DNA of 9,858 nucleotides from Candidatus Woesearchaeota archaeon (lineage in GTDB: Archaea; Nanobdellota; Nanobdellia; SCGC-AAA011-G17; GW2011-AR17). Positions 7,021-9,858 of the stretch are shown here, piece by piece. Under the pieces are notes generated by a model that was not told the DNA's origin, made no database searches, and saw only the letters and a program-made list of their open reading frames with translations. Position 1 is the stretch's first letter. Every line of letters starts with the position of its first letter. The stretch is from positions 1-9,858 of the forward strand of contig JACQSW010000006.1 in NCBI GenBank assembly GCA_016211095.1. The letters are read 5' to 3'. The translations under genes and the position numbers were made by a program.

Positions 7021-7404
7021 TTATTTTGCTTTTTTCTTTTTGCTCATGCTTCGCGCGATGTCGATTATGTATTTGCCTTCTCCGAGTTTTAAGATTATTG
7101 GCTTTTTCTCAAATAATCTAACCAAGTCCAATTCGTATTTTCCTGGCTCCGCAACCCTTATGGATTCCAAATCAAGTATTACAGGGGAGTCGTCTTCTTC
7201 TAGCGACGGCCCAACTATCTCCATGACGTCTTTTTCGATTTGTTCCTTGTCTTCCTGCGTTAAGGTTTCCGCTATTTCCTTAGCCTCCTCAATGTGCTTA
7301 GGCTTAACGTAAAAAAAGAATCTTCCGCCGCAAGTGCATCCTTGGAGTAGCTCTTTTGATCCGTCGTCATAGAGTTTTCCGCAACGAACGCATTGATGAG
7401 GCAT
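7021..7404 (-). CDS. oapC: archaeal Zn-ribbon protein (COG3364 type, OapC-like)
   Basis: A 127-residue cytoplasmic protein starting MPHQCVRCG with a zinc ribbon made of Cys5, Cys8, Cys23 and Cys25. The second knuckle is CTC, one residue tighter than the usual CxxC. After a helical acidic middle (about 36-75) comes the typical C-terminal block EPGKYELDLVRLF...PIILKLGEGKYIIDI, and a basic KKKKAK tail. The combination matches the archaeal Zn-ribbon family that accompanies a DUF2073 protein and an Era-like GTPase, named oapC in haloarchaea (from memory). The exact role is unknown; nucleic-acid binding is plausible. It starts one base after the oapB stop, so it is the last gene of the trio. Confidence 0.75.
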   Translation of the reverse strand: MPHQCVRCGKLYDDGSKELLQGCTCGGRFFFYVKPKHIEEAKEIAETLTQEDKEQIEKDVMEIVGPSLEEDDSPVILDLESIRVAEPGKYELDLVRLFEKKPIILKLGEGKYIIDIARSMSKKKKAK

Positions 7405-7405
7405 C

Positions 7406-7774
7406 TTATTTCCGTGTTAGAAGTTCAATCTTGTCCGGGTTTCTCTTTATTTCTTTTATTACCGTCGCCGGCCCGATTATTGTTAGCCCTTGGGCGTAAC
7501 CAACAAGTAGGTTCACCAAGTTTTTTCTTAATTTGTTAAAAATTTGCTGGTCTTTTGATTCTGGAAAGATTGTGCAAAGCTCAACTCCCCTGAATCCTTT
7601 GTGGATGTTTTCCATCGTTTTCTGTATCAGCCTCGTTTCTTCCATTGGTTTTAGCCTTCCCTGCATTAAGACTACCTTGTTTTGCCTTACTATTTTGAGG
7701 AGTTTTTCAATTTTTTCTTCAGAGCCTAGGCTGTTTACTTCTTCAAATGGGACGAATTGGAGCGTTAGCATCAT
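7406..7774 (-). CDS. oapB: DUF2073 family protein (OapB-like)
   Basis: A 122-residue archaeal-specific protein starting MMLTLQFVPFEEV. The pattern MQGRLKPMEETRLIQKTME, then FRGVELCTIFPE and a C-terminal GLTIIGPATVIKEIKRNPDKIELLT agree with my memory of the DUF2073 family, always found beside the Era-like GTPase. No catalytic motif is visible, so it is probably a partner or adaptor of the GTPase. The ATG at 7774 shares one base with the GTPase stop (TAATG) and has AGGTGAT at 7781-7787, six bases upstream. A second ATG at 7771 would also fit that ribosome site. The order GTPase, DUF2073, Zn-ribbon is the conserved one. Confidence 0.75.
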   Translation of the reverse strand: MMLTLQFVPFEEVNSLGSEEKIEKLLKIVRQNKVVLMQGRLKPMEETRLIQKTMENIHKGFRGVELCTIFPESKDQQIFNKLRKNLVNLLVGYAQGLTIIGPATVIKEIKRNPDKIELLTRK

Positions 7775-8406
7775 TATTTTATCACCTTGAATAGCTGTTC
7801 GTATAGCCCTTCTATGTTGTGGCCTTTTTCTGCTGATATCGCAACAACTGGGTATTGCGGGAACGCTGATTCTATCTTTTTAATTCGCGCCTTTTTGAGG
7901 TCGGTTTTGTTTGCAACCACAAGCACAGGTATTTTTCTTGCTGCCAAGTTGCCAAGTATTGTGATGTTTACCTGGGAATACGGGTTTTGCGTTGAGTCTA
8001 GCACAACAAGGACGCAATCCATTTCGTCAAGCCACTTTATGGAGTCAATAACCCCTTTTGTTGCCTCCTTAGCCCTCTTCTTCGCATCCTTCTTGTTCAT
8101 GTTAAACTTAAGAAAGTCTTCGTAATCAATTTTTGTCGCGATTCCAGGCGTGTCTACTAGGTTGAAGTTTATCTCTTTGCCGTCATGTTTTATCTTAACT
8201 TCCTCTTTTGAAGTTACTTCCCTTGTTTCGTGGGGTATGCTTGAGACTGTGCTCATCTTTTCCCCGAGCCAATCCACAGATATCCTGTTTGCCAACGTTG
8301 ATTTTCCGGAATTAGGCGGACCGTAAAGCCCCAGCTTAATCATCTTTTTCTTCTTAAAAAGCTGTAAAAGTGTTCCGTTTAGAAAATTTTTTAAAAAATC
8401 AATCAT
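7774..8406 (-). CDS. oapA: Era-like small GTPase of the archaeal OapA type
   Basis: A 210-residue P-loop GTPase with all G motifs: G1 GPPNSGKST (29-37), candidate G2 Thr61/Thr65 in HETREVTS, G3 DTPG (85-88), G4 NKTD (166-169) and G5 SAEKG (191-195). The N-terminal 21 residues, MIDFLKNFLNGTLLQLFKKKK, form a likely amphipathic basic helix that could touch membrane or partner; a start at Met22 would remove it but keep the GTPase. The longer start is kept because it follows a GAGGGG ribosome-like site (8417-8422) and a TATA box. It heads the three-gene operon. In haloarchaea the homologue is called origin-associated GTP-binding protein because of its place near orc1 (remembered, not looked up). 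Its cellular function is unknown. Confidence 0.8.
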   Translation of the reverse strand: MIDFLKNFLNGTLLQLFKKKKMIKLGLYGPPNSGKSTLANRISVDWLGEKMSTVSSIPHETREVTSKEEVKIKHDGKEINFNLVDTPGIATKIDYEDFLKFNMNKKDAKKRAKEATKGVIDSIKWLDEMDCVLVVLDSTQNPYSQVNITILGNLAARKIPVLVVANKTDLKKARIKKIESAFPQYPVVAISAEKGHNIEGLYEQLFKVIK

Positions 8407-8457
8407 GCCTATTCTTCCCCTCTTTTATCCTTCACTGAGAGGAGAAAGTTGTTGGCT

Positions 8458-8466
8458 ATTATAAAT
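8458..8466 (-). promoter_or_regulatory. TATA-like box for the oapABC operon
   Basis: AATTTATAATAG-like sequence on the minus strand, about 56 bases before the oapA ATG. This would leave a leader of about 30 bases, long enough to carry the GAGGGG ribosome-like site, unlike the leaderless genes nearby. Confidence 0.4.
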
Positions 8467-8582
8467 TTTTCGGCTCATCCACCGAATAAGACATGCTTCA
8501 AAATTCTTCGCAAATTAGGGAGCAAATTCTTCCTGCTTCCTGTGATTGATAAAATATTTTTAATGGGGGGAGAAGTATGGGA

Positions 8583-8590
8583 AAATTTAA
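8583..8590 (+). promoter_or_regulatory. weak TATA-like box for archease
   Basis: AAATTTAA centred about 34 bases before the archease ATG, predicting a very short leader. It is a weak match, and an alternative AT-rich stretch lies at 8548-8560. Confidence 0.3.
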
Positions 8591-8620
8591 GAAGCGTTAA
8601 CTCCTTTAATTTGGAACAAG

Positions 8621-9034
8621 ATGAAAAGATACGAATTTTTTGAACACACCGCAGACGTAAAATTCAGGGCATACGGAAAAAACGCCGAAGAGCAATTTAG
8701 CAACGCCGCCCTCGCCCTAACATCAGTAATGTTCAACCCGGACAAAATAGAAGAAAAAATAACCAAACCAATTAAGATAAACGGCAACGACCTAAAATCC
8801 TTGTTATACAACTTTCTAGAAGAATTATTATTCCTGCTAGACACAGAATCATTCATAACCCGCAAAGTAACAGGGATTAAAATAAGCGAAATTAACAAAA
8901 AGCATATTCTTACAGCTAATTTAGTAGGGGACAAAATTTCTGGCAAATACGAAAATATTGGGGCAGTAAAAGCGGTAACATATAACGAAATGGAAATAAA
9001 AAAAGATTACGCCCAAGTCGTTCTAGATGTCTAG
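8621..9034 (+). CDS. archease, activator of the RNA ligase RtcB
   Basis: A 137-residue SHS2-fold protein. Archease speeds formation of the RtcB-guanylate intermediate and gives the ligase multiple turnovers and broader NTP use. Family marks: YEFFEHTADVKFRAYG at 4-19 with Asp12, NAALALTSVM (28-37), a central Leu-rich helix LLYNFLEELLFLLD, and the C-terminal VKAVTYNEMEI...VVLDV with the terminal Asp. The conserved TYH of the family is TYN here (Asn122), a small departure. The length is normal. The gene lies 81 bases before rtcB on the same strand, which fits the known functional pairing, although rtcB seems to have its own TATA box. Confidence 0.88.
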   Translation: MKRYEFFEHTADVKFRAYGKNAEEQFSNAALALTSVMFNPDKIEEKITKPIKINGNDLKSLLYNFLEELLFLLDTESFITRKVTGIKISEINKKHILTANLVGDKISGKYENIGAVKAVTYNEMEIKKDYAQVVLDV

Positions 9035-9036
9035 CC

Positions 9037-9070
9037 ATTTTATCGCCATTAAACAATTTTGTGATAAAAT
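9037..9070 (+). repeat. 8-bp perfect inverted repeat between archease and rtcB
   Basis: ATTTTATC (9037-9044) and GATAAAAT (9063-9070) are perfect complements separated by 18 bases that include CAATTTTG. The repeat begins three bases after the archease stop and ends 14 bases before the rtcB TATA box. It may be an RNA hairpin at the end of the archease transcript or an operator for rtcB. Confidence 0.4.
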
Positions 9071-9083
9071 AGCGTTAAGTAAG

Positions 9084-9091
9084 CTTTAAAA
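9084..9091 (+). promoter_or_regulatory. TATA box for rtcB
   Basis: CTTTAAAA centred about 28 bases before the ATG at 9116, predicting a transcript that begins within a few bases of the start codon. An ATG at 9111 opens only a four-codon frame and is not the start. Confidence 0.45.
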
Positions 9092-9115
9092 AGAAAACGA
9101 GTTACAGAAAATGAG

Positions 9116-9858
9116 ATGGAATTAAAAAAAATAAATGACTTCACATGGGAAATACCAAAAACAGGAAAGATGAATGTTCCGGCAAGGGTATACGCCTCAG
9201 AGAAGTTATTAGCAAAAATAAAGGAAGACAGGACCTTGCAGCAATTGCAAAACGTTGCGACACTTAAAGGCATCATAAAACATGCGTATGTAATGCCTGA
9301 TGCCCATGAGGGTTACGGCTTTCCAATAGGCGGTGTTGCAGCTTTTGACATGCAGGAAGGAATAATCTCGCCCGGCGGCGTAGGATTGAACTAAAATTTA
9401 TTAGTTCCCTAAGACGATATAAACTGCCTGGCTGGAGATTCAAAAGTATTAGATGAATTTGGAACAGTTAGAAGTATCAAAGATTTTGAAAAAACATTCA
9501 GTAACGATTCTATTAAATGTTTAAATTATACCAATAAAGTTAAGAGTACAGATATTATGTTATTTATGAAAAAGAAATCTAACAAGATATGTAAGATTAA
9601 GACTTCTACAGGGTATGAACTGTGTGCAACAGAAGACCATCCCATTTATACTAAATCTGGTATGACCGAATTAAAAAATTTAAATTTAGGTAATCAAATC
9701 GCAATATATCCTTTCAAAGGCGTACCTTATGAAAAGCCAGAAGATAATTACCTATTGATAGAAAAAGATATTGATTTATTAAAACTATCTAAAACTTCTA
9801 AATTACAAATAATAAATGCATTAAAATCTAAATGTCTTTTTCCATTAAAATTGAATAA
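9116..9858 (+). CDS. rtcB: tRNA-splicing ligase RtcB, partial, interrupted by a predicted BHB intron and an intein
   Basis: RtcB joins the 2',3'-cyclic phosphate and 5'-OH ends left by the archaeal splicing endonuclease, using GTP and Mn2+. Exon 1 (9116-9386) encodes a normal N-terminus with FTWEIPKTGKMNVPARVYAS and MPDAHEGYGFPIGGVAAFD, then ISPGGVG. Unspliced, the frame ends at TAA 9392-9394 after 92 residues. Removing 9387-9413 joins codon 91 as TAC and yields GGVGYDINC, the family's metal-binding motif: Asp92 and Cys95 match Mn ligands Asp95 and Cys98 of the Pyrococcus horikoshii enzyme by motif and spacing. At Cys95 an intein begins (9425). The frame stays open to the window end, so the intein end and the ligase C-terminal three quarters lie outside. 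Without splicing the product would lack the active site. Confidence 0.85.
9387..9413 (+). other. predicted 27-nt bulge-helix-bulge (BHB) intron in rtcB mRNA
   Basis: The segment and its flanks fold as: outer pairs C9379-G9416 and G9380-C9415; 3-nt bulge AGA 9412-9414; central 4-bp helix TAGG 9381-9384 with CCTA 9408-9411; 3-nt bulge ATT 9385-9387; inner 7-bp helix GAACTAA 9388-9394 with TTAGTTC 9401-9407; loop AATTTA 9395-9400. This is the 3-4-3 geometry cut by archaeal splicing endonuclease between bulge bases two and three, that is after 9386 and after 9413. The 27 nt carry both in-frame stops and are a multiple of three; excision restores GYDINC. The outer helix is only two pairs, the one weak point. 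Confidence 0.8.
9425..9858 (+). mobile_element. RtcB intein, N-terminal part (incomplete at window end)
   Basis: The first intein residue is the Cys of DINC. Block A reads CLAGDSKVL (residues 1-9) and block B is GYELCATEDHPIYT (63-76) with the Thr69/His72 pair needed for the first splicing step. It continues through LGNQIAIYPFKGVP, similar to the Hint-domain strands of archaeal RtcB inteins. At least 144 residues are in the window with no stop. The region looks more AT-rich than rtcB exon 1, consistent with separate ancestry. Inteins at this DIN/C position are known in archaeal RtcB, for example Pyrococcus. Whether a homing endonuclease domain follows cannot be seen. Confidence 0.8.

Larger units (their letters stand above)
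8407..8620 (+). other. divergent intergenic region between oapA and archease
   Basis: No convincing gene lies in these 214 bases. It holds a minus-strand TATA-like element (8458-8466), a 5-bp inverted repeat TTCGG (8469-8473) with CCGAA (8482-8486), a repeated GCAAATT separated by AGGGA (about 8509-8527), a tandem TTCCTG-containing repeat just after, and an AT-rich stretch near 8548-8560. A short frame running 8449-8643 begins with TTG and lacks any ribosome site or family resemblance. No ORB-type origin repeat was recognised. Confidence 0.4.

Noticed and set aside
8407..8620. Replication origin or structured RNA in the oapA-archease gap
   Set aside because: Only short repeats and a 5-bp stem are seen; no ORB repeats, no convincing C/D box pair and no long fold could be supported by eye.
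8449..8643. Small plus-strand frame of 64 codons upstream of archease
   Set aside because: TTG start, no ribosome site, no recognisable family, and it overlaps the archease start in another frame.
9116..9394. A complete 92-residue RtcB-like mini-protein
   Set aside because: It ends inside the family's most conserved motif, and the matching continuation DINC follows in the same frame 22 bases after the first stop, so a spliced gene explains it better.
9388..9414. Alternative excision 9388-9414, giving Phe instead of Tyr
   Set aside because: It would also restore the motif (GFDINC) but needs cleavage one base off the standard position in both bulges; 9387-9413 obeys the rule and gives an equally acceptable Tyr.
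9386..9416. Frameshift or pseudogene explanation for the rtcB stops
   Set aside because: The frame is the same on both sides, the extra sequence is exactly 27 nt, and its fold meets the BHB rules; random decay would not be expected to do all three. It cannot be fully excluded without RNA data.
1..9858. CRISPR arrays, insertion sequences, tRNA or rRNA genes
   Set aside because: No regularly spaced repeats, transposase-like frames or cloverleaf or rRNA-like stretches were recognised on either strand.

Overview
The window looks like a piece of an archaeal chromosome, most likely a DPANN lineage of the Woesearchaeota/Pacearchaeota kind. The reasons are archaeal-only families (a conserved trio of Era-like GTPase, DUF2073 protein and Zn-ribbon protein, plus archease beside RtcB), TATA boxes placed about 25 bases before nearly leaderless start codons, AGGTGAT ribosome sites, moderately AT-rich coding with dense packing, and a surface protein with an ITGNAI segment before its C-terminal membrane helix. 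The lineage is inferred from gene content only.

Layout. 7-2108 (+): a 1-pyrroline-5-carboxylate dehydrogenase overlapping, by ATGA, an M23-type metallopeptidase without signal peptide. 2140-3516 (-): a secreted, membrane-anchored beta-sandwich surface protein. 3569-4827 (-): a two-gene operon of an uncharacterised helix-turn-helix protein followed by a PIN-domain ribonuclease, overlapping by ATGA. 4909-5113 (+): a remnant of an AbrB-type antitoxin gene that still has its TATA box, a perfect 14-bp palindrome and a strong ribosome site. 5082-6968 (-): a Rad3/XPD/DinG-family helicase with an Fe-S cysteine set. 7021-8406 (-): the GTPase, DUF2073 and Zn-ribbon genes, called oapA, oapB and oapC in haloarchaea. 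8621-9034 (+): archease. 9116 to the window end (+): rtcB, the tRNA-splicing ligase.

The most striking part is rtcB. Its reading frame meets two in-frame stops (9392-9394 and 9410-9412) in the middle of the most conserved motif of the family, GGVG(F/Y)DINC. A 27-nt segment, 9387-9413, folds with its flanks into a canonical archaeal bulge-helix-bulge (3-nt bulge, 4-bp helix, 3-nt bulge). Cutting each bulge between its second and third base removes exactly 27 nt, joins codon 91 as TAC, and restores GGVGYDINC in frame. Eleven bases after the intron, directly before the Mn-binding Cys of DINC, an intein begins (CLAGDSKVL..., later TEDHP) and runs off the window. So a selfish RNA element and a selfish protein element sit within about a dozen bases of each other in the active-site loop of the enzyme that ligates archaeal splicing products. 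If the intron is real, RtcB must ligate its own mRNA before it can be made.

How the genes may work together: archease activates RtcB, so 8621-9858 is a tRNA/RNA-ligation module. The oap trio and the helicase are plausibly DNA replication or repair functions. The HTH-PIN pair and the AbrB stub suggest toxin-antitoxin type elements, one intact and one decayed.
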